Positions 32,986 through 43,180 of a stretch of 64,000 nucleotides of DNA are shown in pieces. Position 1 is the first letter of the stretch; each line of letters starts with the position of its first letter. The stretch is from Bacillus infantis NRRL B-14911 (GTDB lineage: Bacteria > Bacillota > Bacilli > Bacillales > Cytobacillaceae): NCBI RefSeq assembly GCF_000473245.1, contig NC_022524.1, positions 2,256,501-2,320,500 on the forward strand. Reading direction: 5' to 3'. The notes beneath the pieces were generated by a model. The model saw nothing but the letters and a program-made list of their open reading frames with translations, did no database searches and had not been told where the DNA came from. Position numbers and translations under genes: made by a program.

Positions 32986-33018
32986 AAAAAGGAATCTGCC
33001 TGAAAACAGATTCCTTTT
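32986..33018 (-). terminator. Terminator of the yjcZ-like gene
   Basis: AAAAGGAATCTG/CAGATTCCTTTT stem. Confidence 0.85.
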
Positions 33019-33036
33019 GCTCAAATGCAGAAAGGA

Positions 33037-33144
33037 TTAGAAGCCTCCCCCAACATAAGCAGCGCCAACAATAATCAAAAGGATGAAAAGCACGACGATA
33101 AGGGCAAACCCGCCGCCGTAGCCGTATCCAGCTCCACCGCTCAT
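33037..33144 (-). CDS. YjcZ-family sporulation miniprotein
   Basis: 35 residues: a Gly/Tyr-rich start [18 protein letters not shown] followed by a single membrane helix [17 protein letters not shown]. This layout is diagnostic of the YjcZ/SscA family of small spore-assembly proteins. GGGGG lies eight bases before the ATG chosen; another ATG four bases upstream is out of frame. Confidence 0.8.
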   Translation of the reverse strand: MSGGAGYGYGGGFALIVVLFILLIIVGAAYVGGGF

Positions 33145-33238
33145 TCATTGCACCCCCTTTATGCACGACCTAGGGTATTGTATGAGAAGGATGACTGTTT
33201 TGAATGGGCTAATAGTATCTTTGTGCTTAATTGAGCTC

Positions 33239-33523
33239 TTACCATAGAAATGGGACAAAAGCTAAAGCAGCAATTGCTCCGAACGCAATGCCGATGCCAA
33301 AGCCTCCCCAGCCCCAGCCCCAGCCCCAGCCGTAAGGATACGCAAATCCATCAAACTCTCCATAGCCGTGGCCGCCGTAATTCCTGCCGCCTGCAGGTCT
33401 GATAAAAACCTTTGAAGGTGTAACACGTTCAATAACTCCCACATGCTCTCTTCCATGCACAGTCCGGATCCGCACCATTCGGCCCATGCCGCCTCTGCAC
33501 TGATTGTAATAGCTTCTTGACAT
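33239..33523 (-). CDS. Gly-rich small protein with SH3-like segment
   Basis: 94 residues beginning MSRSYYNQCRGGMGRMVRI from the ATG after GGAGGTGATTGAA; twelve upstream codons are open but lack a ribosome site. Residues 10-45 (MVRIRTVHGREHVGVIERVTPSKVFIRP) look like a small beta-barrel. Then come Gly/Tyr/Trp-rich repeats (GWGWGWGWGG) and a hydrophobic end IGIAFGAIAALAFVPFLW. It resembles Bacillus surface or spore-associated Gly-rich proteins; the exact function is unknown. Confidence 0.65.
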   Translation of the reverse strand: MSRSYYNQCRGGMGRMVRIRTVHGREHVGVIERVTPSKVFIRPAGGRNYGGHGYGEFDGFAYPYGWGWGWGWGGFGIGIAFGAIAALAFVPFLW

Positions 33524-33641
33524 TTCAATCACCTCCGATATGTTGTCCGCTAACATCATATGCAGGAGGGCCTGTCAGCTAATGGACAAACGTCCGGGGA
33601 CAAGTGCGGATATTCCTAAAGCTGGACCAGTATATGTTGCG

Positions 33642-33677
33642 AAAAAAAGTGCGGAGCAATTTCTGCCCCGCATTTTT
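33642..33677 (-). terminator. Terminator of the 217-residue membrane protein gene
   Basis: TGCGGGGC..GCTCCGCA stem then a T7 run on the minus strand, overlapping the stop codon. Confidence 0.75.
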
Positions 33678-34329
33678 ATACGGCATTCCTATCCAAATAT
33701 TTTTTTGTCAAAAGCAGGCTGGCAATTAAGATTAGCTCAAACAGATTCGTAACTGCAGCACTGCCTGGATCAAATGGTACAGCACTTCCTGCAGCCATAA
33801 TAGCAATTCCGGCAAACATCCAGAACCAGCCTGTTTTTTTCCAGACAATAACTCCGGATATCAAGAGAAAGACCGATACACCGATCACCATTATTGGAGG
33901 ACCGTGAGCATGCAATGGTGCATATTTCAGCACCCCGTATTCAGTTACTGCCTCAAGCTGAAGATTCCTGATGGCAAAGAATTCTATAGACATTAATACA
34001 ATGGTTATGATCCAGGCAATCCCCAGGCTTTTCTTTTGATCAAGCACCCTTGCACCCGATTCTTTTGCAGCATACCAGGCAAAGAGAACGAGGAGAGGTG
34101 TTGCGGCGGCATGTAAAATAAATCGCATTCTATTGAGAGACAGAAGCATGTCAGATTCTCCGGCTATCCGTCCTGCTGCAAGGATGCTATTATCATAGAT
34201 CAGGCCGGCAATCACAACTAGCAGCACATCTCCGTATGTGGGCCTTCCCTTTTTAAATAAAAGAAAAATTCCCCAAACCAGCAGCAGAGTGTAAATGATA
34301 GCATAAATACCGAAAAAATAAGGATCCAT
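33676..34329 (-). CDS. Integral membrane protein of unknown function
   Basis: 217 residues, about seven hydrophobic helices (starting YFFGIYAIIYTLLLVWGIFLL). Short polar loops include KKGRPTYGD and LNRMRFILHAAATPLL. Resembles membrane proteins annotated only as hypothetical in Bacillus. AAAGGGGGG precedes the ATG. It is divergent from the nucleoside transporter gene. Confidence 0.7.
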   Translation of the reverse strand: MDPYFFGIYAIIYTLLLVWGIFLLFKKGRPTYGDVLLVVIAGLIYDNSILAAGRIAGESDMLLSLNRMRFILHAAATPLLVLFAWYAAKESGARVLDQKKSLGIAWIITIVLMSIEFFAIRNLQLEAVTEYGVLKYAPLHAHGPPIMVIGVSVFLLISGVIVWKKTGWFWMFAGIAIMAAGSAVPFDPGSAAVTNLFELILIASLLLTKKYLDRNAV

Positions 34330-34605
34330 CCAATCCCCCCTTTGTTTTTTCTTCTGTTTCCCTGAACCTGCTCAGACTAACCATATTTAATTTTCCGCAA
34401 AAGCGAATATGGAAAATAGAATCCATGTATTAATTTTCTAAACAATTTTATTAAACAAAATACTGGACTGTAAACGGATTCATGTTAAAATGAAACAGGT
34501 AAATTAGTTGGATGTCTGACGTCTGTTCTCATACAACATTTGGAAGACGTTTATGAAGATTTTTATAAGCTAGAGATTACTATTAGTTGTTAAGGGGTGG
34601 AACTG

Positions 34606-35823
34606 ATGAATTTACTTTGGGGACTATTTGGGATTGCAGTCGTTCTTGGAATCGCACTTCTCTTCTCTTCAAACAGAAAAGCGATCAATCTAAGGACGAT
34701 AGCTGGCGGACTTGCCATACAGCTTATCTTTGCTTTTGCTGTTTTAAAATGGAATGCGGGGAAAAAAGCACTAGAGATGCTCACTGAAACGGTGAACAAT
34801 ATCGTAGGCTATGCGAACGAAGGAATCAACTTCCTGTTTGGCGGCCTGTTTGCCGATGGAACGAATATTGGGATGGTATTTGCCTTTCAGGTTCTGCCGA
34901 CTGTCATATTCTTCTCATCTTTAATCTCTGTTCTTTATTACATTGGTGTCATGCAGTGGGTTATCAAGATTATCGGCGGAGGACTTTCAAAACTGCTGGG
35001 GACAAGCAAGGCAGAATCCATTTCTGCAGCAGCAAATATTTTTGTGGGCCAGACAGAAGCTCCTCTCATCGTCCGTCCATTCATCAGTAAGATGACCCGG
35101 TCGGAATTATTCGCTGTCATGACGGGCGGACTTGCTTCAGTTGCAGGTTCAGTCCTTATCGGTTACTCCCTGCTGGGGGTGCCGCTGGAATATCTCCTTG
35201 CTGCCAGCTTCATGGCTGCTCCTGCAGGCCTGGTATTAGCAAAGATCATGATTCCGGAAACAGAACAATCACAGACAGATAAAGAGATTACTATTGAGAA
35301 AGATACAGAATCTGTCAATGTAGTAGATGCAGCCGCAAAAGGCGCCAGTGTCGGCCTTCAGCTTGCATTGAATATCGGTGCCATGCTTTTGGCGTTCATA
35401 GCGCTTGTTGCTATGATTAACGGATTGATCGGCTTTGCCGGCGGGCTATTCGGTGCAGACAATCTGTCTCTTGAAATGATTCTCGGCTATGTATTCTCGC
35501 CAATTGCATTTGCGGTGGGTGTTCCGTGGTCAGAAGCGGTTCAGGCTGGGGGATATATCGGTCAAAAGCTTGTTCTGAATGAATTTGTGGCCTATTCTTC
35601 CTTTGCCCCTGAAATCGGGAATCTGTCTGAAAAAACTTCAGCCATCATCAGCTTCGCTCTATGCGGATTTGCCAATATTTCATCCATGGCCATCCTTCTT
35701 GGCGGTCTTGGAAACCTGGCTCCCGACCGGAGAGGCGATATCGCTAAACTCGGATTCAAAGCAGTCGTAGCGGGTGCGCTGGCTTCATTGCTGAGCGCAG
35801 CAATTGCAGGAATGCTTTTGTAA
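34606..35823 (+). CDS. Concentrative nucleoside transporter (NupC/YutK type)
   Basis: 405 residues, roughly 8-10 membrane helices; imports nucleosides by ion symport. Family motifs: [30 protein letters not shown] and NEFVAYSS, with the Gln-Thr-Glu-Ala-Pro and Asn-Glu-Phe residues that bind nucleoside and cation. Start ATG after AAGGGGTGG; an in-frame GTG three codons upstream overlaps that site. The GQTEAPL version is nearer to YutK and E. coli NupC than to B. subtilis NupC. No purine riboswitch is seen upstream; an ACGTCT/AGACGT inverted repeat with a 21-nt loop is. Confidence 0.9.
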   Translation: MNLLWGLFGIAVVLGIALLFSSNRKAINLRTIAGGLAIQLIFAFAVLKWNAGKKALEMLTETVNNIVGYANEGINFLFGGLFADGTNIGMVFAFQVLPTVIFFSSLISVLYYIGVMQWVIKIIGGGLSKLLGTSKAESISAAANIFVGQTEAPLIVRPFISKMTRSELFAVMTGGLASVAGSVLIGYSLLGVPLEYLLAASFMAAPAGLVLAKIMIPETEQSQTDKEITIEKDTESVNVVDAAAKGASVGLQLALNIGAMLLAFIALVAMINGLIGFAGGLFGADNLSLEMILGYVFSPIAFAVGVPWSEAVQAGGYIGQKLVLNEFVAYSSFAPEIGNLSEKTSAIISFALCGFANISSMAILLGGLGNLAPDRRGDIAKLGFKAVVAGALASLLSAAIAGMLL

Positions 35824-35830
35824 GTATGCA

Positions 35831-35866
35831 AAAAGGAAAGAAGCCTTCGCTTCTTTCCTTTCTTTT
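35831..35866. terminator. Bidirectional terminator between nucleoside transporter and mutS2-like genes
   Basis: AAAGGAAAGAAGC/GCTTCTTTCCTTT with a CTTC tetraloop. Confidence 0.9.
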
Positions 35867-35872
35867 TATATG

Positions 35873-37801
35873 TTAATCATCAGCATCTGCACTTAAACCT
35901 TTTACATGCTTCTTACCCATCTGCTTCAGAACTTTCCGATTCTCTTTTGTATCAAATATGATGGAAAAATCATATTCTTCCGGATATAGCTCCTCTGCCT
36001 TAATATACAGCTTGAGTCTTTTAGAGTTGATCTCCTTTTTCTCTCCTTTAATTTGCACAATATATTGATCCCGGCTGTCAGGTCCTTTATAGATAATCCC
36101 CAGTTCACCTGTACTTGTATAGAGTACATTGTCACCTGTTTTAAAGGCGGCAGGCTTTTCTATTTTTGCTGTCTTCTCTCTTTTCTTTTCGTGCTTCTGA
36201 ACAAATATTTGCCTCTCCATCTTTTTCTTTGCTGTATCATCTGAAAGTTCCTGTGGATAGCTCTTCTCTATCCCGTATGAATAGTAATGGGCCCTTTCAA
36301 TCAGCTTCGGATGGATTCCAAGCTTTAAAGCGATGGCAAATGCCTGGCTTTCTCCTGACTCTCCTATTTTCAGCCTGTATGTTGGCTTTAAGGTGGCAAG
36401 ATCAAATTCCATGCTTCCATTTATAAAGCCTTCATGATGCTCTGCAAAAGATTTGATCTCTTTATAGTGCGTTGTTGCCAGGATAGCAGCTCCTTTCCTG
36501 TGCAGCTGCTCCAGAATAGCTGCTGCCAGCCCCATTCCCTCCCCCGGGTCAGTGCCTGAGCCAAGTTCATCCAGAAGCACCAGGGAGTCAGCAGTGGATT
36601 CTTCTAAGATTTCGCCTATATTTTTTATCCGGGAGCTGAAGGTGCTTAAGTTTTCTTCAATGCTTTGGCCGTCCCCTATATCAACCAGGATCTTCTGGAA
36701 TATGCCCATTGAGCTTCCCTGGGAAACCGGGAGAAGCAGACCGCATTGAGCCATCAGGACGAGCAGGCCGACCGTTTTGATGGCAACTGTTTTGCCTCCT
36801 GTATTCGGTCCCGTTATCACAAGGGCTGTAGTTCCGCTCTGTCCAAGCTCTATAGTTAGAGGGACTGCTGAGCTCCCCAGCGAAGGATGTCTGGCATCAA
36901 GGAGGCGGAAAGACTGATCATCCTGAAAACAAACTGGGATGCCCTCAATCGCCAGCCCGTATTTTCCCTTTGCAAAAACGATATCATAATGGATCATTGT
37001 CTCGGCCGCCAGCTTGATTTCTTCATGCTTATCCTCCGCCAGCCCTGTCAAGTACAAGAGAATGTTCAGGATTTCCGACTCTTCATCTGAATGCAGCCAA
37101 TTCAGCTGGTCCTGGTGTGCTCCGATTTCTTCAGGTTCAATAAAAAGGGTTGAACCTGAAGCACTTCTGTCCAGTACTGACCCTTTGATCTTATACCTGT
37201 ATTCCTTCTTTACCGGCACCACATACCGGCCATTCCTCTGGCTGACTACCCCCTCCTGCAAAACCTCTTTATATTTAGCTGATTTCAGGATCTGGTTCAA
37301 TTTTTCCTTAAGCCTTTCTTCCTGGATAGCAATCTGTTTGCGGATCTTCAGGAGGTCCTTGCTGGCATGGTCATCTATCCCCCCATTCCGGATGCAGCGC
37401 ATTAGTTCTTCTGCAAGGAAAGGCAGATCGTCAACAGAGAGTATATAGGAAGATATTCTTGGAGCAAGGTTAGACTTGTCTTTCATATACTTCTTAAGCT
37501 TCTTGCAGGATTGCAGAAATTCATATAGCCTGCTAAGCTGTTCTACCCGCAGCACAATTCCTTTGTGGAATGATGACAGCAGGGCTTCAACCCCTTTCAT
37601 ACTGCCGATGGGGACACTGCTTCCGGTTTTAAGAATTGCAGCTGCCTCAGCAGTTTCGTCTGCCAGTGCTTCGATCTGGCCTTTTAGAAAGGATGGCTCC
37701 ATGCTGAGTATCTTTTTTCTTCCTCCTTCCGTCAAAGCGAATTGAGCCGCATTTTCTTTTACCACATGGAAATCTAAAGACTCATAAGTGTGTGAATTCA
37801 A
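35873..37801 (-). CDS. MutS2-like ATPase lacking the Smr domain
   Basis: 642 residues from a TTG start (AAGGAGG seven bases upstream). Domains: MutS2 core and clamp-like helices (about 1-290), then ATPase with Walker A GPNTGGKT (331-338), the signature ENLSTFSS (about 383) and Walker B LLDELGSGTDPGEG (about 410). A KOW-like segment GDNVLYTSTGELGIIY lies near 565. B. subtilis MutS2 is about 785 residues and ends in an Smr nuclease domain; this protein stops before it. MutS2 acts on collided ribosomes and on recombination, so a ribosome-linked role is possible but unproven. The leader carries a short ORF and two terminators. Confidence 0.85.
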   Translation of the reverse strand: MNSHTYESLDFHVVKENAAQFALTEGGRKKILSMEPSFLKGQIEALADETAEAAAILKTGSSVPIGSMKGVEALLSSFHKGIVLRVEQLSRLYEFLQSCKKLKKYMKDKSNLAPRISSYILSVDDLPFLAEELMRCIRNGGIDDHASKDLLKIRKQIAIQEERLKEKLNQILKSAKYKEVLQEGVVSQRNGRYVVPVKKEYRYKIKGSVLDRSASGSTLFIEPEEIGAHQDQLNWLHSDEESEILNILLYLTGLAEDKHEEIKLAAETMIHYDIVFAKGKYGLAIEGIPVCFQDDQSFRLLDARHPSLGSSAVPLTIELGQSGTTALVITGPNTGGKTVAIKTVGLLVLMAQCGLLLPVSQGSSMGIFQKILVDIGDGQSIEENLSTFSSRIKNIGEILEESTADSLVLLDELGSGTDPGEGMGLAAAILEQLHRKGAAILATTHYKEIKSFAEHHEGFINGSMEFDLATLKPTYRLKIGESGESQAFAIALKLGIHPKLIERAHYYSYGIEKSYPQELSDDTAKKKMERQIFVQKHEKKREKTAKIEKPAAFKTGDNVLYTSTGELGIIYKGPDSRDQYIVQIKGEKKEINSKRLKLYIKAEELYPEEYDFSIIFDTKENRKVLKQMGKKHVKGLSADADD

Positions 37802-37826
37802 TTTTTTTCCTCCTTTTTATCAATAC

Positions 37827-37858
37827 AAAAAGCCGCAATGAACTATATCATTGCGGCT
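37827..37858 (-). terminator. Leader terminator 2, 26 bp before the mutS2-like start
   Basis: AGCCGCAATGA/TCATTGCGGCT stem and a T5 run on the minus strand, placed upstream of the coding region rather than after a gene. Confidence 0.8.
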
Positions 37859-37891
37859 CCCAAAAATAGGATTCAGCATATATCAGTATTC

Positions 37892-37921
37892 AAAAAAGCT
37901 GTGCTCAAAGAACACAGCTTT
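37892..37921 (-). terminator. Leader terminator 1 of the mutS2-like gene
   Basis: AAAGCTGTG/CACAGCTTT stem with a T6 run on the minus strand. Its loop contains GTTCTT, complementary to AAGAAC of the upstream leader stem (37955-37964). Confidence 0.8.
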
Positions 37922-37954
37922 CCACTGATAGAAAATGCTGCAGGCTATGACCGA

Positions 37955-38061
37955 GTTCTTAACTCTATTCCATGGGCACACTTAAATAAAAGTTCCCTTC
38001 CTTAATCTTTTAAGAAAGAGCCCCGGAATGACCGTATTTGATTAACGGTTTAGTTAAGAAC
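37955..38061 (-). other. Long-range leader stem
   Basis: On the minus strand GTTCTTAACT (38061-38052) and AGTTAAGAAC (37964-37955) are perfectly complementary 10-mers that enclose about 87 nt of further hairpins. The upstream arm covers the last codons and stop of the short ORF. The downstream arm could alternatively pair with terminator 1. Confidence 0.6.
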
Positions 38062-38073
38062 GGCACCTAACAT
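38050..38073 (-). CDS. Candidate leader peptide (MLGAVLN)
   Basis: Seven codons then TAA, with AAAAGGGG eight bases before the ATG and a promoter about 45 bp upstream. Its last three codons and stop form one arm of the long-range stem. A second ATG seven bases upstream gives another short frame but sits against the ribosome site. Evidence is the spacing and architecture only. Confidence 0.4.
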   Translation of the reverse strand: MLGAVLN

Positions 38074-38116
38074 ACAACATACCCCTTTTGCTGAACAAAT
38101 TATTTAATACAATATA

Positions 38117-38122
38117 ATTATA
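38117..38122 (-). promoter_or_regulatory. -10 box of the mutS2-like leader
   Basis: Minus strand TATAAT with TTTACT 18 bp upstream; transcription would start near 38110, giving a leader of about 310 nt. Confidence 0.55.
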
Positions 38123-38225
38123 TACAAGGGAGGCCACAGAAGTAAATAGAATTTTTCTTTTTATCAGAAATTTGAAGGGATAGACAAAAAGCGCAGAAGA
38201 ATATTGTCGAAAATTATCTGAAAAT

Positions 38226-38254
38226 TTGTTCTCTTTTTATTTGAATAATAGAAT
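38226..38254 (+). promoter_or_regulatory. SigmaA promoter of dhaS
   Basis: TTGTTC, 17 bp, TAGAAT; the predicted start near 38261 is 16 bp before the cre site. Confidence 0.5.
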
Positions 38255-38276
38255 CTGTAAATGCTAACATAGTTTA

Positions 38277-38290
38277 TGGAAGCGCTATCA
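38277..38290 (+). promoter_or_regulatory. cre site (CcpA) upstream of dhaS
   Basis: With one flanking base each side it reads ATGGAAGCGCTATCAA, a full match to WTGNAANCGNWNNCAW. It lies between the promoter and the ATG, the position for repression. Confidence 0.7.
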
Positions 38291-38335
38291 AAATAGGCTT
38301 TTGGCTACATAAATTAATTTCAGGGAGGAATTGCA

Positions 38336-39820
38336 ATGACCCAATTAACAATTAATTTGAAGGAAAAAGTAGAAAAGTTCCTGGCCGGAAAGAAAAAGCT
38401 TTTCATTAATGGAGAATTCGTGGAAAGCGCCTCTCAGAAAACATTTGAAAGCTATAACCCTGCTACCGGTGAAGTTCTGGCGACCCTGTATGAAGCAGGT
38501 CCTGAAGACATTGATAGAGCCGTGCTCGCTGCAAGGAAGGCATTTGATGAAGGAAAATGGTCCAAGATGGGCAGCGCTAAAAGAAGCAGATTAATGTATA
38601 AACTCGCAGATTTAATGGAAGAACACAAAGAAGAGCTGGCACAGCTTGAAACCCTGGACAACGGTAAGCCAATCAGGGAAACCTCTGCAGCTGATATCCC
38701 GCTTGCTGTTGAGCATATGCGCTACTATGCGGGCTGGACGACAAAAATCGTCGGACAGACAATTCCGGTAAACGGCCCATTCTTTAACTATACACGCCAC
38801 GAGGCTGTTGGAGTGGTCGGCCAGATCATCCCTTGGAACTTCCCTCTCCTCATGGCAATGTGGAAGCTTGGGGCGGCACTCGCCACAGGATGTACGGTTG
38901 TTCTCAAGCCGGCGGAGCAGACACCTCTCTCCGCTCTGTATCTGGCAGAATTAATCCAGGAAGCGGGCTTCCCTGAAGGAGTCGTGAATATCGTCCCCGG
39001 CTTTGGTGAAACAGCAGGCCAGCCGCTTGTGGATCATCCTCTGGTCGATAAGATCGCGTTCACCGGTTCTACAGAGGTCGGAAAAATGATCATGCAAAGG
39101 GCTTCCAAGACACTGAAACGTGTCACGCTGGAACTTGGCGGGAAGTCGCCGAATATCATCCTTCCTGATGCCGACATGACAAAGGCCATCCCAGGCGCAT
39201 TGAACGGAGTCATGTTCAACCAGGGCCAGGTATGCTGTGCAGGATCGCGTGTGTTCATCCAGAAAAAGCAGTTTGATAATGTAGTGTCCGATATGGTCGA
39301 TCATGCCAAGAAGATCAAGCAGGGTGCCGGCCTGCATGCTGATACGCAGATCGGCCCTCTCGTTTCAACAGAACAGCAGAACAGGGTCCTTGGATATATT
39401 GAAAAAGGCGTCAGCGAAGGAGCAGAACTGCTTGTCGGCGGAAATAAGCCATATGAAGAAGGTTATTTTGTCTCTCCTACTATCTTTGCCGATGTACGTG
39501 ATGAGATGACGATTGCCAAAGAAGAAATCTTTGGTCCTGTCATCTCGGCGATGCCGTATGAAGATCTTGATGAACTGATTGCCAGGGCAAATAACAGCGA
39601 ATACGGCCTGGCGGCGGGCGTCTGGACGAAGGACGTCTCCAAAGCCCATTATATCGCCAGCCAGCTCAGGGCAGGAACTGTTTGGGTCAACTGCTATAAT
39701 GCCTTTGACGCAGCCTCCCCATTCGGCGGCTATAAACAGTCTGGCATGGGCCGGGAAATGGGATCCTACGCTTTGAATAATTATACAGAAGTGAAGAGCG
39801 TCTGGATCGGAATGAACTGA
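38336..39820 (+). CDS. dhaS: NAD-dependent aldehyde dehydrogenase DhaS
   Basis: 494-residue cytoplasmic enzyme oxidising aldehydes to acids. Motifs: IIPWNFPLLMAMWK and FTGSTEVG (cofactor), VTLELGGKSPN (catalytic Glu), GQVCCAGSR (catalytic Cys, about residue 302) and PFGGYKQSGMGREMG. Near-identical blocks to B. subtilis DhaS. GGGAGG precedes the ATG. A perfect cre site in the 5' leader suggests induction when preferred sugars run out. It is monocistronic with a terminator. Confidence 0.94.
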   Translation: MTQLTINLKEKVEKFLAGKKKLFINGEFVESASQKTFESYNPATGEVLATLYEAGPEDIDRAVLAARKAFDEGKWSKMGSAKRSRLMYKLADLMEEHKEELAQLETLDNGKPIRETSAADIPLAVEHMRYYAGWTTKIVGQTIPVNGPFFNYTRHEAVGVVGQIIPWNFPLLMAMWKLGAALATGCTVVLKPAEQTPLSALYLAELIQEAGFPEGVVNIVPGFGETAGQPLVDHPLVDKIAFTGSTEVGKMIMQRASKTLKRVTLELGGKSPNIILPDADMTKAIPGALNGVMFNQGQVCCAGSRVFIQKKQFDNVVSDMVDHAKKIKQGAGLHADTQIGPLVSTEQQNRVLGYIEKGVSEGAELLVGGNKPYEEGYFVSPTIFADVRDEMTIAKEEIFGPVISAMPYEDLDELIARANNSEYGLAAGVWTKDVSKAHYIASQLRAGTVWVNCYNAFDAASPFGGYKQSGMGREMGSYALNNYTEVKSVWIGMN

Positions 39821-39834
39821 TCCAATCATTAAAA

Positions 39835-39860
39835 GAGGGGCCCGCGGGCTCCTTTTTTTC
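39835..39860 (+). terminator. Terminator of dhaS
   Basis: GAGGGGCCCG/CGGGCTCC hairpin followed by T7. Confidence 0.8.
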
Positions 39861-40020
39861 TTTTATAACTCTACTTGAGAAATTATCGAATCACCCAGAT
39901 AGTGCTGTCCATATGCCACGGAGCCGGATGAATATTTTTTTGCTCCTGCTTTTAAAATTTCACATAATATCCATGTCATTTTTTCCTTCTCTTCCCTATT
40001 CTTAAGTGGGAGGGAACGAA

Positions 40021-40620
40021 ATGAAGAAACTTTATTGGATCAGCTCTATCCTTATTATTGCCGGGATTTCTGCAGGGATTGCTTTTTTTGTCATCAGGGA
40101 TCATTCAGCAGAAATTCCTGAAGATCTGTCATTAATTAATGAAAATGGTGAAACCTATGATTTCAGCGAGCGTGGACAGACCTTAACATTAGTTGAATTT
40201 ATCTATACCCATTGTCCTGATATCTGTCCCACAACAACACAAAAAATGAATATGCTCAGAAGCGATCTGGAGAAAGATCATGTTTTTGGCAATAAAGTAA
40301 AATTCATGACAGTAACCATTGACCCTTATCGCGACACACCTGAAGTGCTGAGTAAGTATATGGACACTTTTGAAATTAATAAAGACGGGAACTGGGTGTT
40401 CCTGACTGGAGATCGAGACAGCATGAAAGAAGACCAGCAGGAAATACAGGAGCTCGCCAATGCCTTCCAGTTTCAGTACCGTGATCCCGGGGATGGCTTC
40501 TATGTGCACAGCACCTATGTTTATCTCCTGGATAAAGACAATAAATATATTAAAAAGTTCCCAATGGGTGAAAGTTTTGATAGAAAAGAAGTATATAAGA
40601 AGATTTTGAAGGAGCTGTAA
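40021..40620 (+). CDS. SCO1/SenC copper chaperone (YpmQ-like)
   Basis: 199 residues from the ATG after GGGAGG. One N-terminal membrane helix (about 4-24) anchors a thioredoxin-fold domain outside the cell. The copper ligands are the CPDICP pair (Cys near 68 and 72) and His in GFYVHSTYVYLL (about residue 163). Sco proteins deliver copper to the CuA site of cytochrome c oxidase. It is flanked by two terminators and not next to oxidase genes in this window. Confidence 0.9.
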   Translation: MKKLYWISSILIIAGISAGIAFFVIRDHSAEIPEDLSLINENGETYDFSERGQTLTLVEFIYTHCPDICPTTTQKMNMLRSDLEKDHVFGNKVKFMTVTIDPYRDTPEVLSKYMDTFEINKDGNWVFLTGDRDSMKEDQQEIQELANAFQFQYRDPGDGFYVHSTYVYLLDKDNKYIKKFPMGESFDRKEVYKKILKEL

Positions 40621-40649
40621 ATCCAGGGTTCCCACGGCCTGGATTTTTT
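40621..40649 (+). terminator. Terminator of the sco gene
   Basis: ATCCAGG/CCTGGAT stem followed by T5, starting right after the stop. Confidence 0.85.
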
Positions 40650-40659
40650 CTTAAGCACG

Positions 40660-40696
40660 AAAAAGGCTGACTGCCGGAGAGGCAGGTCAGCCTTTT
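40660..40696. terminator. Second, symmetric terminator
   Basis: AAAAGGCTGAC/GTCAGCCTTTT stem; it can stop transcription from either side, including the small minus-strand gene. Confidence 0.8.
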
Positions 40697-40788
40697 GTAT
40701 GTATATTCATTCGTATGTTTCTTATGTTCTTCAGGCTGCACAACAGGAGACAGCTGTATATGTGCCTGTCTCCTGTACCTCTCTAGTC

Positions 40789-40923
40789 TCAGTTCGTGGA
40801 GGAAGATATCTTTCCGGCCTGGTTAATGTGCAGCAGGTAGTCAGATTTTGGCTTAGTGAAGCTTATCTTTATGCCGGATTTTTTCAAACGGTTAACTAAA
40901 TCGACGAGCTGCTTTTTAGCCAT
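40789..40923 (-). CDS. Small basic protein
   Basis: 44 residues: MAKKQLVDLVNRLKKSGIKI then SFTKPKSDYLLHINQAGKISSSTN. AAAGGAG 10 bases before the ATG. An amphipathic basic helix followed by a short beta-like segment. No family recognised; the clean ribosome site and the downstream terminator at 40660-40696 support a real gene. Confidence 0.55.
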   Translation of the reverse strand: MAKKQLVDLVNRLKKSGIKISFTKPKSDYLLHINQAGKISSSTN

Positions 40924-42852
<1,929 letters not shown>

Positions 42853-42857
42853 AAATG

Positions 42858-42886
42858 AACCAGGAAAGCACTGCTTTCCTGGTTTT
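42858..42886 (+). terminator. Terminator of ykpA
   Basis: AACCAGGAAAGCA/TGCTTTCCTGGTT hairpin followed by T run. Confidence 0.85.
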
Positions 42887-42937
42887 TCTTATTCCTGATC
42901 AAGTTCCGGTTTAGTATCAGGCTAAGATTTTCAGGGG

Positions 42938-43075
42938 TCAGACATCTTGTTTTTTTGTCTTTTTTCTTGCTGAATCAGCTTTGAACCTGCCTGTTTCATT
43001 ATTGGTCGTGCCCTGTCCCTCAACTTCAGGCGAGCTTAAGCCGGTTTTGGAAGGATCTTTTTTATGTTTGGCCAT
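42938..43075 (-). CDS. yuzL: YuzL-family small protein
   Basis: 45 residues: MAKHKKDPSKTGLSSPEVEG then QGTTNNETGRFKADSARKK. The KKDPSKTGL-SP-VEGQGTT core is the hallmark of the YuzL family of small, basic, disordered Bacillus proteins. CGGAGGTG lies eight bases before the ATG. The function is unknown; some relatives are sporulation-linked. Confidence 0.75.
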   Translation of the reverse strand: MAKHKKDPSKTGLSSPEVEGQGTTNNETGRFKADSARKKTKKQDV

Positions 43076-43180
43076 CTTAAACACCTCCGTTTATTACTTT
43101 TAACTCCCAAGCCACATCTCATTCATGGGAATAAGACCACGCTCTTTCAGGCATCATAACATTCAGAGGAGGTGTAAGTT

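Noticed and set aside
33540-33752. Plus-strand ORF starting near 33582 (MDKRPGTSADIPK..)
   Set aside because: The ribosome site is 12 bases away, and the frame runs through the terminator and into the antisense of the membrane protein gene.
34498-34606. Purine riboswitch upstream of the nucleoside transporter
   Set aside because: The conserved core sequences of the purine riboswitch are absent.
37955-38061. 6S RNA
   Set aside because: A long stem with a large enclosed region recalls 6S RNA, but the span is short, the strand is followed by two terminators before a coding gene, and I cannot match the conserved open-bubble sequence.
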